Source of the DNA: Halieaceae bacterium
Lineage (GTDB): Bacteria; Pseudomonadota; Gammaproteobacteria; Pseudomonadales; Halieaceae
Direction of reading: 5' to 3'
DNA length: 47,913 bases
Assembly: GCA_028277365.1 (NCBI GenBank)
Contig: JANQGK010000129.1
Location: forward strand, 1-47,913
Within the stretch, counting starts at the first letter, position 1, and each line of letters begins with the position of its first letter. This document shows positions 1-8,553 of this stretch, one piece after another. The notes under the pieces are model-generated. The model ran no database searches, was not told where the DNA came from, and was given only the letters and a program-made list of their open reading frames with translations. Both the position numbers and the translations under genes were made by a program.

Positions 1-1404
1 GCGGGCCTGGTAGCCGCCCTGATTGCCGCCACGGTGCGCGCCAAAGTGAGCCTGGTGGAGCGGCACAAGATGGGTGGCGACTGTCTCAATACCGGCTGCG
101 TCCCCAGCAAGGCGCTGATCCGCTCCGGGCGCATCGCCGAGTACCTGCGGCGCGCTCCGGAGTTTGGCCTGGGGGCGGTCGACGCGCAGGTGGATTTCCC
201 GGCGGTGATGGAGCGGGTGCAGTCGGTGATTGCCAGGATTGAGCCCCACGATTCCGTAGAGCGCTTCACCTCCCTGGGTGTGAATTGCTTAAGCGGTGAG
301 GCAAAGCTGGTATCTCCCTGGGAAGTGGAGATCAATGGCGTGCGCCGCAGTGCCCGCAATATCGTGATTGCCTCCGGTGCACGGCCCTTCGTGCCGCCGG
401 TGCCAGGCCTCGCGGAGCAGGATTACCTCACCTCCGACAGTCTGTGGGAGTTGCGCGAGCTGCCGCCCCGGCTGCTGGTAATGGGAGCCGGCCCCATCGG
501 CTGTGAATTGGCGCAGGCCTTCTCAAGGCTCGGCAGCCGGGTCACCCTGGTGGATATGGCGCCGCAGATCATGCCCCGGGAAGACGCCGAGGTGGCAGCC
601 CATGTCACCGACGTGTTCCGGGCCGCGGGCATCCAAGTACTGACCGGACACAAGGCGGTGGGCTTCCGCCGCGAGGGCGAGCGCAAGTTGGCGGAATTCG
701 ACGCCGACGGCGACAGCAAGACCCTGGAATTCGACCGGGTGCTGGTGGCGGTGGGCCGCAAGGCCAACTCCGAGGGTCTGGGCCTTGAGGAGCTGGGCAT
801 CGAGACCAACCCCAACGGCACCCTGGTGGTGGACGAGTTTCTGCGCACCAGTGTGCCCACGGTGCTCGCCTGCGGCGATATCGTCGGACCCTATCAGTTC
901 ACCCACATGGCCAGCCACCAGGCCTGGTACACGGCGGTGAATGCGCTGTTCGGCTTTGCCCGCAAGTTCCGGGTCGACTACTCGGTGGTGCCCTGGACCA
1001 CGTTTACCGATCCGGAAGTGGCGCGGGTGGGCCTTAACGAACTGGAGGCTAAAGAGCAGGAGATCGACTACGAGGTCACCCGTTACGACATCGACGACCT
1101 GGACCGCGCCATCGCCGACAGCGAGGCCCACGGCTTTATCAAGGTGCTGACCGAGCCCGGTAAAGACCGCATTCTCGGCGTCACCATCGTCGGCTACCAC
1201 GCCGCCGAGTTGCTGGCCGAATACGTGCTGGCCATGAAGCACGGCATTGGTCTGAACAAGATTCTCGGCACCATCCACGTGTACCCGACTCTGTCGGAAA
1301 GCAACAAGTTCGTGGCCGGCGAGTGGCGCAAGGCGCGCAAGCCCGAGGGCCTGCTGAACTGGATCGAGAAGCTGCACGACTGGCGCCGCGGTGCAGACCA
1401 CTGA
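1..1404 (+). CDS. FAD-dependent pyridine nucleotide-disulfide oxidoreductase, MerA/lipoamide dehydrogenase-like (5' end cut off)
   Basis: The reading frame is open from base 1, so the start lies outside the window; 467 residues are visible. The redox-active disulfide motif GGDCLNTGCVPSK is present, with the two Cys at visible codons 28 and 33. A second Rossmann motif (GAGPIGCELA) follows near base 480, then CGDIVG of the FAD site near base 870, and the C-terminal His-Glu active-site motif HVYPTLSE near base 1280. These place it in the lipoamide dehydrogenase/mercuric reductase/glutathione reductase superfamily. It lacks the C-terminal Cys pair of true mercuric reductases, so Hg(II) reduction is not supported. 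Thirty-five bases separate it from the ArsM-like methyltransferase, which suggests one operon. Its substrate cannot be read from the sequence. Confidence 0.9.
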   Translation, partial: AGLVAALIAATVRAKVSLVERHKMGGDCLNTGCVPSKALIRSGRIAEYLRRAPEFGLGAVDAQVDFPAVMERVQSVIARIEPHDSVERFTSLGVNCLSGEAKLVSPWEVEINGVRRSARNIVIASGARPFVPPVPGLAEQDYLTSDSLWELRELPPRLLVMGAGPIGCELAQAFSRLGSRVTLVDMAPQIMPREDAEVAAHVTDVFRAAGIQVLTGHKAVGFRREGERKLAEFDADGDSKTLEFDRVLVAVGRKANSEGLGLEELGIETNPNGTLVVDEFLRTSVPTVLACGDIVGPYQFTHMASHQAWYTAVNALFGFARKFRVDYSVVPWTTFTDPEVARVGLNELEAKEQEIDYEVTRYDIDDLDRAIADSEAHGFIKVLTEPGKDRILGVTIVGYHAAELLAEYVLAMKHGIGLNKILGTIHVYPTLSESNKFVAGEWRKARKPEGLLNWIEKLHDWRRGADH

Positions 1405-1439
1405 CTAACTCTCCCAATACCGCTATACAAGGAAGCCCA

Positions 1440-2183
1440 ATGACTGTTGAATCCATCGTCCAGGAGCGTTACGCCGAAGGTGCCAATGAACGCCAGGAAA
1501 GCCTGTGTTGCCCGGTGCAGTACCGGCCAGAAATGCTCGAGCTGCTGCCCGCGGAAATCATCGAGAAAGACTACGGCTGCGGCGACCCCTCCCGCTATGC
1601 CCGTCGCGGCGACACGGTGGTCGACCTGGGCAGCGGCGGCGGTAAGATTTGCTACATTGCCGCGCAGATTGTCGGCGCCGAGGGGCAGGTGATCGGTATC
1701 GATATGACCGACGATATGCTTGCCCTGGCGGAACGCTACCGTGAGCCGATGGCGGAGAAGCTGGGCTACAGCGTGGTCGAGTTCCGCAAGGGGTTCATCC
1801 AGGACGTAGGTGAGATCGTCGCTCCGGACAGTGCGGATCTGGTGATCTCCAACTGCGTGTTGAACCTTGTGGCGGAGCAGGACCGCGAGCGGCTGATTTC
1901 GGGTGTGTTCTCGGCGCTCAAGCCCGGCGGTCGCGTGGCGATTTCCGACATCGTCAGCGATGCAGTGGTGCCGGCCCACCTCAAGCAGGACCCGGATCTA
2001 TGGAGCGGCTGTATTTCCGGCGCCTTTGAAAAACAGGCCTTCCTCGAGGCCTTCCGCACCGCCGGCTTCGAACAGGTGGCCTACGACAGCTTCGAGGAGC
2101 AGCCCTGGCAGAGTGTGGAAGCTATCAACTTCCATTCCGCCACCGCGGTAGCGGTAAAGCCCGGCGGTAGTGGCTGCTGCTGA
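1440..2183 (+). CDS. ArsM-like class I SAM-dependent methyltransferase
   Basis: This protein has 247 residues. ATG at 1440 is preceded by a GGA-containing ribosome site (AAGGAAGC), which favours it over longer in-frame starts. The SAM-binding motif I is VVDLGSGGGK (residues 60-69), with an acidic GIDMTDDM motif II after it. Three Cys occur in contexts that match arsenite methyltransferases: YGCGD (Cys47), SNCVLN (Cys139) and GCISGA (Cys191), plus a CC pair at 23-24 and a CC at the extreme C-terminus. In ArsM, equivalent Cys bind trivalent arsenic, so arsenic or another soft metalloid is the likeliest substrate, but this is inference from motif context. Co-transcription with the upstream flavoprotein would suit thiol-dependent metalloid chemistry. 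No arsR or ars transporter is in view. Confidence 0.8.
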   Translation: MTVESIVQERYAEGANERQESLCCPVQYRPEMLELLPAEIIEKDYGCGDPSRYARRGDTVVDLGSGGGKICYIAAQIVGAEGQVIGIDMTDDMLALAERYREPMAEKLGYSVVEFRKGFIQDVGEIVAPDSADLVISNCVLNLVAEQDRERLISGVFSALKPGGRVAISDIVSDAVVPAHLKQDPDLWSGCISGAFEKQAFLEAFRTAGFEQVAYDSFEEQPWQSVEAINFHSATAVAVKPGGSGCC

Positions 2184-2204
2184 TTTCCGGCTGTCCAAGC
2201 GTCA

Positions 2205-2459
2205 GTGGCTGACTGGTACGTTTATCTCCTGCGCTGCCGGGACGGCAGTTTCTATACCGGTGTCGCCCGCGACCTGGAACGCCGCCTGCGGCAGCATAAC
2301 GGTGAGCTGGCGGGCGGCGCCCGTTACACCCGCGGGCGGCGCCCGGTGGAGCTGGTGTGGTCGGAAGCCTGCGCCGATCGCGGTGCCGCCCAGGCCCGGG
2401 AGGCACAGGTGCGCAAGCTGTCGAGAGCTGAGAAGCTCAGGCTGGTGAAAGCGGGTTAG
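2205..2459 (+). CDS. GIY-YIG domain protein, YhbQ-like
   Basis: A compact 84-residue protein starting with GTG at 2205. The single-domain GIY-YIG nuclease fold is recognisable: WYVYLLRC (the GIY-equivalent strand), then FYTGVARDLERRLRQHN, in which YTG stands for YIG and the Arg of the catalytic helix is present. The end has the usual basic helix and Lys-rich tail. Small stand-alone GIY-YIG proteins of this length are widespread in Proteobacteria and usually lack a defined substrate; a DNA repair or structure-specific nuclease role is assumed from the family. It begins 21 bases after the ArsM-like gene and may be read through with it, but functional linkage is doubtful. Confidence 0.88.
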   Translation: MADWYVYLLRCRDGSFYTGVARDLERRLRQHNGELAGGARYTRGRRPVELVWSEACADRGAAQAREAQVRKLSRAEKLRLVKAG

Positions 2460-2470
2460 GGAGTTTCCGG

Positions 2471-4258
2471 CTATCTTGCCAGGGCCTGGTCTTCGACCAG
2501 CTGCTCCGGCGGGCGGCGCCGGCGCGATACGAATACGGCATTGCCGCCCTGTTGCTTGGCCTGCATTTTTGCGTCCACCGCCAGCGCGGATACCTCGTGC
2601 AGTGAGCGGCAGTGGGCCGGATCCGGGTGGGCGACACCCACCGACAGGCTCAGCAGCTTGAAGAACTGGCGTTCTCCAGCGCGATCCAGGTTCCAGATAC
2701 CGCCCTGGTCAAAATCTTCCGGCGTGTAGAAGGCGGCGCAGGCGACATCGAATTTCTTGAGTACGCGGTAGCAGCGCGCTTCCCAGTCCTCGGACTGCAT
2801 GACGGCCACGAAGTCGTCGCCTCCCACGTGGCCGACGAAATCCTTTTCGGGATCAGCCTCCTCCAGCAGGATTTGCGACAGGGCGATGATCACGTCGTCT
2901 CCCCAACTGTAGCCGTAGTGGTCGTTATAGGGCTTGAAGTGGTTGACGTCGAAGTAGGCGATGCGGAAGTCATCGCGCTCCTGTAGCAGTGACTCGATCT
3001 GCTCGTGCAGCGGTACGTTGCCGGGTAACAGGGTCAGCGGGTTGGCGTAGCGGGCGTTGCGAATCTGCTGCTCGGTAATGCGTCGCAGCAGCGTGGCGGT
3101 GCTGCCGACGCCGAAGTATTTGTCCTGGTGGGTCACCAGGAAGTCCTGACTCAGGCGTCCAGCGGGGTCGGTGGTGAGCTGACGGCTGACGTCCTCCAGC
3201 CGGGTGTCCACGTCGACCACGATGGGCCGGGTGTTCATGAAGTGGCTGATAGGCTTGCGACCGTGCAGCGAGCGTGCGTACTGCTGCGACAGCAGTTCCA
3301 GTATGTCGTGGCGGTCGACCAGGCCTACCGGCCGTGTGCCGCTGAGAATCGGCAGGCAGGTCATGCTGCGGTTGTTATGGAAGATATCGCAGACCTCTTC
3401 CACGCTGGAGTCCGGCGTGGCGGTGCGTGGGTTGCTGGCCAGCTCGCGGGCGCGCATTGTGGCGCGATGGCGCTGGCGGGCGGAGTTTTCCGGGCTGCGA
3501 ATCCGGCTCAGCACCACCATGTCCTGTTCCGGGTTGGCCTCAGGGCGGCCGATCAGAAATCCCTGACCGAAAGGAATGCCCATCTCCTGCACGGTATTGA
3601 GGTCTTCCGGCGTTTCGATGCCCTCGGCGATGACCTGGCAATCCAGTTCGCCGGCGATCTCCACGATGGAGCGCACGAACTCGCGTTTAACCGGGTCGTT
3701 GTGGATGTTCTCCACGAAGTGTCGATCGATTTTCACGAACTGGGGTCGCAATTCCGACCAGGTGCGCAGGCCGGCGTAGCCGGCCCCCAGGTCGTCGATG
3801 GCTATCGAGAAACCCTCGGCGCGGCACTGGTCGGTGGCTTTGCGCAGGGCGTCGTAGTCGTCCATCGGATACTGCTCAGACAGCTCGATCACCACGTTCT
3901 CCGGCGACAGGCGAGCGTAGTCCAGCACCTGGGTCAGCATACCCAGCCGGTAGTGACGTTCCAGCAAGCTCAGTGGGGAGATGTTCAGGAACAGGCGGCC
4001 GTTGCTCTTGAAGTAGGCGAAGGTTTCACAAGCCACCCGCGAACAGGCAAATTCCAGTTCGCCCATCAGTCCGTAGCGGTTGGCGGCATCGAACAGGGTC
4101 AACGGGTTGTGCAGCGTGCTATTGGCGGGGCCGCGGGTCAGCGCCTCAAAGCCGTACAGCCGCTGGTGCTGGATATTCACCACCGGCTGGAAGACGCTGC
4201 TCAGCGCGGGGCCATTGATGATGGCCAGCAGCTGTTCCCGGGTTCCCTGTGCTGACAT
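2471..4258 (-). CDS. Cyclic-di-GMP signalling protein with EAL, CBS-pair and GGDEF domains
   Basis: A soluble 595-residue protein without membrane segments. The N-terminal EAL phosphodiesterase domain (about residues 20-255) keeps the signature residues: EALTR (Glu38), NISPLS, ELSEQ, DDLGAGYAGL, VKIDR, AEGIE and GQGF. A region of about 265-390 looks like a pair of CBS domains, which in other proteins bind adenine nucleotides. The C-terminal GGDEF domain (about 420-575) has FDVNHFKPYND and GGDDF, where Asp replaces Glu of GGDEF. The EAL-CBS-GGDEF order is the reverse of the common GGDEF-EAL arrangement and suggests that an adenylate signal could gate c-di-GMP turnover. Catalytic residues suggest phosphodiesterase activity; cyclase activity with GGDDF is uncertain. 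It is transcribed alone, convergent with the GIY-YIG gene. Confidence 0.9.
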   Translation of the reverse strand: MSAQGTREQLLAIINGPALSSVFQPVVNIQHQRLYGFEALTRGPANSTLHNPLTLFDAANRYGLMGELEFACSRVACETFAYFKSNGRLFLNISPLSLLERHYRLGMLTQVLDYARLSPENVVIELSEQYPMDDYDALRKATDQCRAEGFSIAIDDLGAGYAGLRTWSELRPQFVKIDRHFVENIHNDPVKREFVRSIVEIAGELDCQVIAEGIETPEDLNTVQEMGIPFGQGFLIGRPEANPEQDMVVLSRIRSPENSARQRHRATMRARELASNPRTATPDSSVEEVCDIFHNNRSMTCLPILSGTRPVGLVDRHDILELLSQQYARSLHGRKPISHFMNTRPIVVDVDTRLEDVSRQLTTDPAGRLSQDFLVTHQDKYFGVGSTATLLRRITEQQIRNARYANPLTLLPGNVPLHEQIESLLQERDDFRIAYFDVNHFKPYNDHYGYSWGDDVIIALSQILLEEADPEKDFVGHVGGDDFVAVMQSEDWEARCYRVLKKFDVACAAFYTPEDFDQGGIWNLDRAGERQFFKLLSLSVGVAHPDPAHCRSLHEVSALAVDAKMQAKQQGGNAVFVSRRRRPPEQLVEDQALAR

Positions 4259-4398
4259 GCCCTGTAGGTTTCGTCTGGCTCTATTGCTCCACGGTGAATG
4301 CTACGCTGCGAATTCTTACAGACCTATGACAACTGAGCCTGTTTGGGGCTGGGAACAGGCGGAACTGTGAATTAGTCGACGCTTTTCAGGAGGGGGAG

Positions 4399-6291
4399 TC
4401 AGCCGGCAGCCAGCTCAGCCTCCAGCGTTTCCAGCTCCTGTTGCAGGGTCAGCCAGCGGTTTTCGAGTTCGCTGGTTTCCTGGCGCAGCCGGCCCTGCTC
4501 GCGCAGCAGCTCATCCAGCTCAGCCTTGCGCCCGCCATCGTATAGCCCGCTGTCGGCAAGCCGTTCATTGATGGCGGCGAGGGCGGATTCGGCGGCTTCC
4601 ATGGCGCTTTCGGTGCGTTCGATGTCCTGCTTAAGGGGGCGAAGCTGCTCCCGCTGGCGCGCTGCTGCCTGGCGCTGGGCCTTGCGGTTGCCGGTCTCGG
4701 TGGGCGCCGCCGCCGGCGTCTCGCGCTGCTGCTTCATCACCCATTGTTCGTAGCTGCTGACATCATCCCGGTATTCACTGACCCGGCCGTCGTGTACCAG
4801 CCATAGCTCATCCACGGTGTTCCGCAGCAGGTGCCGGTCGTGGGTGACCAGGATCATGGCGCCATCAAAGCCCTGCAGCGAAAGGGTCAGGGCGTGCCGC
4901 ATCTCCATATCCAGGTGGTTGGTCGGTTCGTCCATGACCAGCAGATTGGGGCGCTGCCACACCACCATGGCCAGGGCCAGGCGGGTTTTTTCCCCACCGG
5001 AGAACGGCGCGATGGGCACATTGGCATCATCGCCGCGAAAATCGAAGCCACCCAGGAAATCCAGCACTTCCTGCTCCCGGGCATCCGGGCGCAGGCGCTG
5101 GAGGTGGGTAAAGGCGCTGGCATCCAGGTCTAGAGCCTCGAGCTGGTGCTGGTCGAAGTAGCCCACCGCGCAGTGGGCGCCTTCGCTGCGATCGCCTGCC
5201 AGTAGCGGCAATTCTCCGGTCAGGCTTTTCAAAAGGGTGGATTTGCCGGCGCCGTTGCGGCCCAGCAGGCCAATCCGGCTGCCCGGCCGCAATGTGAGTT
5301 CCACCGCCTTCAGCACCGGCTTGTCATAGCCCAGGCTGGCCCGGTCCAGTGACAGGATCGGGTCGCTGGCGCGATCCGGCGCCAGGAAAGTGAAAGAGAA
5401 CGGCGAGTCTACGTGGGCCGGGGCAATGGCCTGCATGCGCTCCAGTTCCTTGAGCCGGCTCTGGGCCTGGCGCGCCTTGGTGGCCTTGTAGCGGAAGCGG
5501 CGCACAAAGGCGTCGATCTCAGCAATGCGGCGCTGCTGTTTTTCGAAGGCAGCCTGCTGGTTGGCGAGCCGTTCCGCGCGCTGCTGCTCGAAGGCGGAAT
5601 AGTTGCCGCGGTAGGCCTGCACTCGCTGGTGTTCGACGTGCAGCACCTGGTCGCAGGTGGCATCGATGAACTCGCGATCGTGGGAGATCAGGATCAGGGT
5701 GCCCGGGTAGGCCTTGAGCCACTGTTCCAGCCACAGGGTGGCATCCAGGTCCAGGTGGTTGGTCGGCTCGTCCAGCAGCAACAGGTCCGAGGACGCCATC
5801 AGCGCCCGGCCCAGGTTGAGGCGAATGCGCCAGCCACCGGAGAAGCTGTTCACCCCGCGCTCTCCGTCGCCCGGCGCAAAGCCCAGGCCGTCCAGCATGC
5901 GTTGGGCGCGGCGCTCGATATCGTAGCCGCCGGCGGCATCCAGGGCCTGGTGCAGGGCCGCGCTGCGTTCGAAATCGCCCGCCTCGTCGGCAGCGTCGAG
6001 GTCGCGGCGCAGGCGGGCGATCTCGGGGTTCCCCTCGATCAGGAACTCCAGGGCCGTGGCACTGGAGGGGGCAATTTCCTGGGCCATGTTGGCAATGCGC
6101 ATACCTTCCAGACCATCGATATCGCCGCCGTCCGCCCCCAGTTCACCCAGCAGCAATGCGAACAGGCTGGACTTGCCACAGCCATTGGCGCCGGTCAGGG
6201 CCAAGTGCTGACGGGGCTGGATAGTCAGGTCCACCTCCCGCAGCAATACCTTGGCGCCGCGCCGTAGACTAATATTGCGCAGTATGATCAT
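4399..6291 (-). CDS. yheS: ABC-F family ATP-binding protein YheS
   Basis: A 630-residue tandem ABC ATPase without membrane domains. Both nucleotide-binding domains are complete: Walker A GANGCGKSS near residue 35 and GRNGAGKST in the second half, signatures FSGGW and FSGGEK, and Walker B regions LLLDEPTNHLDLD and LVMDEPTNHLDME. Between them lies the linker characteristic of ABC-F proteins (about 240-320, rich in Arg, Gln and Lys). A C-terminal coiled coil with many Glu, Arg and Leu ends the protein. Length, domain order and the C-terminal coil match YheS of Gammaproteobacteria. ABC-F proteins act on the ribosomal E site; YheS has been linked to relief of nascent-chain stalling. The ATG at 6291 overlaps head-to-head with the next gene. 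Confidence 0.93.
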   Translation of the reverse strand: MIILRNISLRRGAKVLLREVDLTIQPRQHLALTGANGCGKSSLFALLLGELGADGGDIDGLEGMRIANMAQEIAPSSATALEFLIEGNPEIARLRRDLDAADEAGDFERSAALHQALDAAGGYDIERRAQRMLDGLGFAPGDGERGVNSFSGGWRIRLNLGRALMASSDLLLLDEPTNHLDLDATLWLEQWLKAYPGTLILISHDREFIDATCDQVLHVEHQRVQAYRGNYSAFEQQRAERLANQQAAFEKQQRRIAEIDAFVRRFRYKATKARQAQSRLKELERMQAIAPAHVDSPFSFTFLAPDRASDPILSLDRASLGYDKPVLKAVELTLRPGSRIGLLGRNGAGKSTLLKSLTGELPLLAGDRSEGAHCAVGYFDQHQLEALDLDASAFTHLQRLRPDAREQEVLDFLGGFDFRGDDANVPIAPFSGGEKTRLALAMVVWQRPNLLVMDEPTNHLDMEMRHALTLSLQGFDGAMILVTHDRHLLRNTVDELWLVHDGRVSEYRDDVSSYEQWVMKQQRETPAAAPTETGNRKAQRQAAARQREQLRPLKQDIERTESAMEAAESALAAINERLADSGLYDGGRKAELDELLREQGRLRQETSELENRWLTLQQELETLEAELAAG

Positions 6292-6805
6292 CGGCGCGGA
6301 TTTTACCGACGGGGTTCCCGCGAATCCATTGTGGACCTTCTCGCTGGCGCTTTACGCCCGAGAGGGCGTGGCGGACCTGTGCCTGGACCTCCAGGACCGC
6401 CTTGGGCTGGATGTGAACCTGGTACTGTACGCCGCGTTCGCCGCCGCCAGGGGAGTGCAGGTGAGCCGCGGCGACCTGGCCGCGGTAGAGGGAGGCATCG
6501 CTGACTGGCGCGACCAGCGGTTGCGGCCGCTGCGAGACTTGCGCCGCCAACTGCAAGACGATGGCGACGAGCGCGCCGCCCGTCAGGCCATGCTCGAAGC
6601 GGAGCTGGCCCTGGAGCGTGTGCAGCAGCACCGAATGTGGCTGGCGCGGCGCCCGGCGGGAGACTGGCCCACAGGCGCAGGCGAGTTGCCCCTGCGCAGC
6701 AATCTGGCCGCCCTTGCACGGCATGCCGATATTGATGAACGGGAACTGGAGGCGCTGGCCTCAGCGCTGGAGCATTTGTTGCCGATGTTGGTGACGGAGC
6801 TGTAG
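6284..6805 (+). CDS. TIGR02444 (DUF2390) family protein
   Basis: A 173-residue, Leu/Ala/Arg-rich, probably helical cytosolic protein. The N-terminal segment NPLWTFSLALYAREGV followed by CLDLQDRLGLDVNLVLYAA is the hallmark of TIGR02444 proteins, whose function is unknown. The family often stands divergent from yheS in pseudomonads and relatives, as here. The chosen ATG at 6284 overlaps the yheS ATG by eight bases and has no clear Shine-Dalgarno sequence. A start further in, close to the conserved NPLWTF (such as TTG codons), is possible. Its 3' end overlaps the convergent parA-like gene by 45 bases. Confidence 0.8.
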   Translation: MIIGADFTDGVPANPLWTFSLALYAREGVADLCLDLQDRLGLDVNLVLYAAFAAARGVQVSRGDLAAVEGGIADWRDQRLRPLRDLRRQLQDDGDERAARQAMLEAELALERVQQHRMWLARRPAGDWPTGAGELPLRSNLAALARHADIDERELEALASALEHLLPMLVTEL

Positions 6806-7534
6806 TTGATGCTCGATCCAGCCGCCGATGCGGTTCCAGTGGGTTTTCTCGTCCTCAACCTGGCTGCCTGACAAATCGATGATGCCCATGCCCCGGGCGG
6901 CGGCGCGGGTGTAAAGCTGGCTGTCGCGGGTATAGGTGACCCGGGGCAGGCCCAGTTCGGCGAGAAACGCGTTGAGCTTGGAAAACATGATGGTGTTGCG
7001 CCTTACGCGGTTGGCGATCACCAGTAGCTGCTTGTTCTGCTCTCGCAGGGCGCCGGTCATCTCGATCTCGCGGATGAAGTTGGCGGCCGAGTGAATGTCG
7101 ATCGGCGAGGGCAGGATCGGCACCAGGATCAGGTCGGAATCGCTGATGCGATCGTAGAGATCGGTGCCGGTAAGGCCGGCGGGTGAATCCACCACCACCC
7201 GCTCCACATGGCGCGGCAAACGGTTACGGAAACTGCGAGTTTCATTGCTACTGAGGCGCCCGTAGGCGGCAATACCGGAAATCGGCGCCGCGGCCGTCGG
7301 CCGCAGCTTAAGCCAGTGGGCGCTGGACCCCTGCGGGTCGAAATCCATCAGCGCGGTGGCTTTCTCGCGGGAGGCAAACCAGGCCGCCAGGTTGGTGGCC
7401 AGCGTGGTTTTACCGCAGCCGCCCTTGGCATTGGCCACCAGTACAGTACGAGGCTGGGCCCGGGGTATAACCCGAAGCTCACCAAAATCCCTGTACTGCC
7501 GGGGGTCGTGTCCCCGTGAACCATTGCCGTGCAT
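6761..7534 (-). CDS. Orphan ParA/MinD-type P-loop ATPase
   Basis: A 257-residue protein from ATG at 7534. The reading frame continues upstream, but without family-like sequence. The deviant Walker A KGGCGKTT with preceding VLVANA, switch I DFDPQGSS and switch II VVVDSPAG are all present and typical of the ParA family. It has no N-terminal DNA-binding domain and no parB or parS-like partner next to it, so it is unlikely to be the chromosomal segregation ParA. Orphan ParAs often position cellular cargo, which is inference here. An inverted repeat GTGCTA-N7-TAGCAC lies just upstream (7558-7576). The 3' end overlaps the convergent TIGR02444 gene. Confidence 0.88.
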   Translation of the reverse strand: MHGNGSRGHDPRQYRDFGELRVIPRAQPRTVLVANAKGGCGKTTLATNLAAWFASREKATALMDFDPQGSSAHWLKLRPTAAAPISGIAAYGRLSSNETRSFRNRLPRHVERVVVDSPAGLTGTDLYDRISDSDLILVPILPSPIDIHSAANFIREIEMTGALREQNKQLLVIANRVRRNTIMFSKLNAFLAELGLPRVTYTRDSQLYTRAAARGMGIIDLSGSQVEDEKTHWNRIGGWIEHQLQLRHQHRQQMLQR

Positions 7535-7557
7535 GGCCGGTGCACCATCGTTGCAGC

Positions 7558-7576
7558 GTGCTAAGAAATGTAGCAC
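7558..7576. promoter_or_regulatory. Inverted repeat upstream of the parA-like gene
   Basis: Perfect 6-bp arms GTGCTA and TAGCAC are separated by 7 bases and lie 23 bases upstream of the parA-like start codon. This position fits an operator or a leader hairpin. No known regulator motif was recognised. Confidence 0.3.
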
Positions 7577-7815
7577 AGGCTCGAAAAAGTGAAATATTGC
7601 TTTGATTTGTGTTCGCCGCTGCCGGCGACCTGGATCACAGAATCCCAGGCCAGGCGGCCCGCGGTCCAACTCGACTGGCACCGTGGCGGGCAAGGGTAGT
7701 AGACTTTCAACCCCCGGCGCGGCGCGACCGTGAAACTTTCCGGGCACTACGCAGGTGCGCGCAAGCGGCACCTCCATTCGCATAACTCTCTTTATCCCAG
7801 AACCTGGAACGCATT

Positions 7816-8547
7816 ATGAAGATTTCTCGCATCGGGCTGGCGCTCACGGTAGCGCTGCTGACCACGGCCTGCAGCCAGCAGGACAACACGCCCGCCGAAC
7901 AACCGGTGACCCTGGAAACCACCGAGCAGCGCCTCAGTTACGGCATTGCCTACGGTCTCGGTGAGCGGCTTAAGGCCGACGGGGTGCCGCTTGACCTGGA
8001 CGCGTTCAGTGCCGGCCTGCGCCACGCCTTTGACGGTGAGGAGCAGCTGCTGACCCAGGAAGAGATCGGCCAGGAGATGCAGGCGTACCAGCAGGCACGT
8101 ATGGCGGAGCGCCAGGCAGAGGCCGAACAGGCTGCCACCAGCAATGCGGCCGAGGGCGATGCCTTCCGGGCGGACTACGCCAAGGCCGAGGGTGTCATGA
8201 GCACGGAGAGCGGCCTGCAGTACAAGGTGCTGGAAACCGGTGATGGCCCCATGCCCAACGCCGAGGACACGGTTGAAGTGCACTACCGCGGCACCCTGAT
8301 CGATGGCACCGAGTTCGACAGCTCCTACGCGCGCGGCAGCACCGTGTCCTTCGCGCTCAATCAGGTGATTCCCGGCTGGACCGAAGGCCTGCAGTTGATG
8401 CCGGTGGGTTCCAAGTACGAGTTCGTGATTCCGCCGGAACTGGCCTACGGCGCCGGTGGCGCCGGCCAGCAGATTGGCCCCAATGCGACCCTGGTGTTTC
8501 AGGTAGAGCTGGTGGGTATCGAGTCGGCCGAGTCTGACGAGGGCTAA
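7816..8547 (+). CDS. FKBP-type peptidyl-prolyl isomerase, Mip/FklB-like lipoprotein
   Basis: A 243-residue protein with a lipoprotein signal: a basic n-region, a hydrophobic core and lipobox LTTAC with Cys19. Residues about 35-120 form the helical N-terminal dimerisation region of Mip-type FKBPs (YGIAYGLGERL at its start, then a long Gln/Glu/Ala-rich helix). The FKBP domain follows from about 130: VEVHYRGTLIDGTEFDSSY, VIPGWTEGLQLMPVGSKY and IPPELAYG are hallmark segments with the aromatic active-site residues. It probably catalyses proline isomerisation and aids folding of envelope proteins as a membrane-anchored periplasmic protein. It is monocistronic, followed by a GC-rich stem-loop. Confidence 0.93.
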   Translation: MKISRIGLALTVALLTTACSQQDNTPAEQPVTLETTEQRLSYGIAYGLGERLKADGVPLDLDAFSAGLRHAFDGEEQLLTQEEIGQEMQAYQQARMAERQAEAEQAATSNAAEGDAFRADYAKAEGVMSTESGLQYKVLETGDGPMPNAEDTVEVHYRGTLIDGTEFDSSYARGSTVSFALNQVIPGWTEGLQLMPVGSKYEFVIPPELAYGAGGAGQQIGPNATLVFQVELVGIESAESDEG

Positions 8548-8553
8548 GTGGTC

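Noticed and set aside
523-1401. Long minus-strand frame opposite the flavoprotein
   Set aside because: It is a shadow of a clearly real gene and has no family-like sequence; the same is true of several long antisense frames opposite yheS, gshA, the RND pump and the EAL protein.
34-1404. Mercuric reductase
   Set aside because: The C-terminal Cys pair and the N-terminal metal-binding domain of MerA are not seen; the active-site motif alone is shared with many disulfide oxidoreductases.
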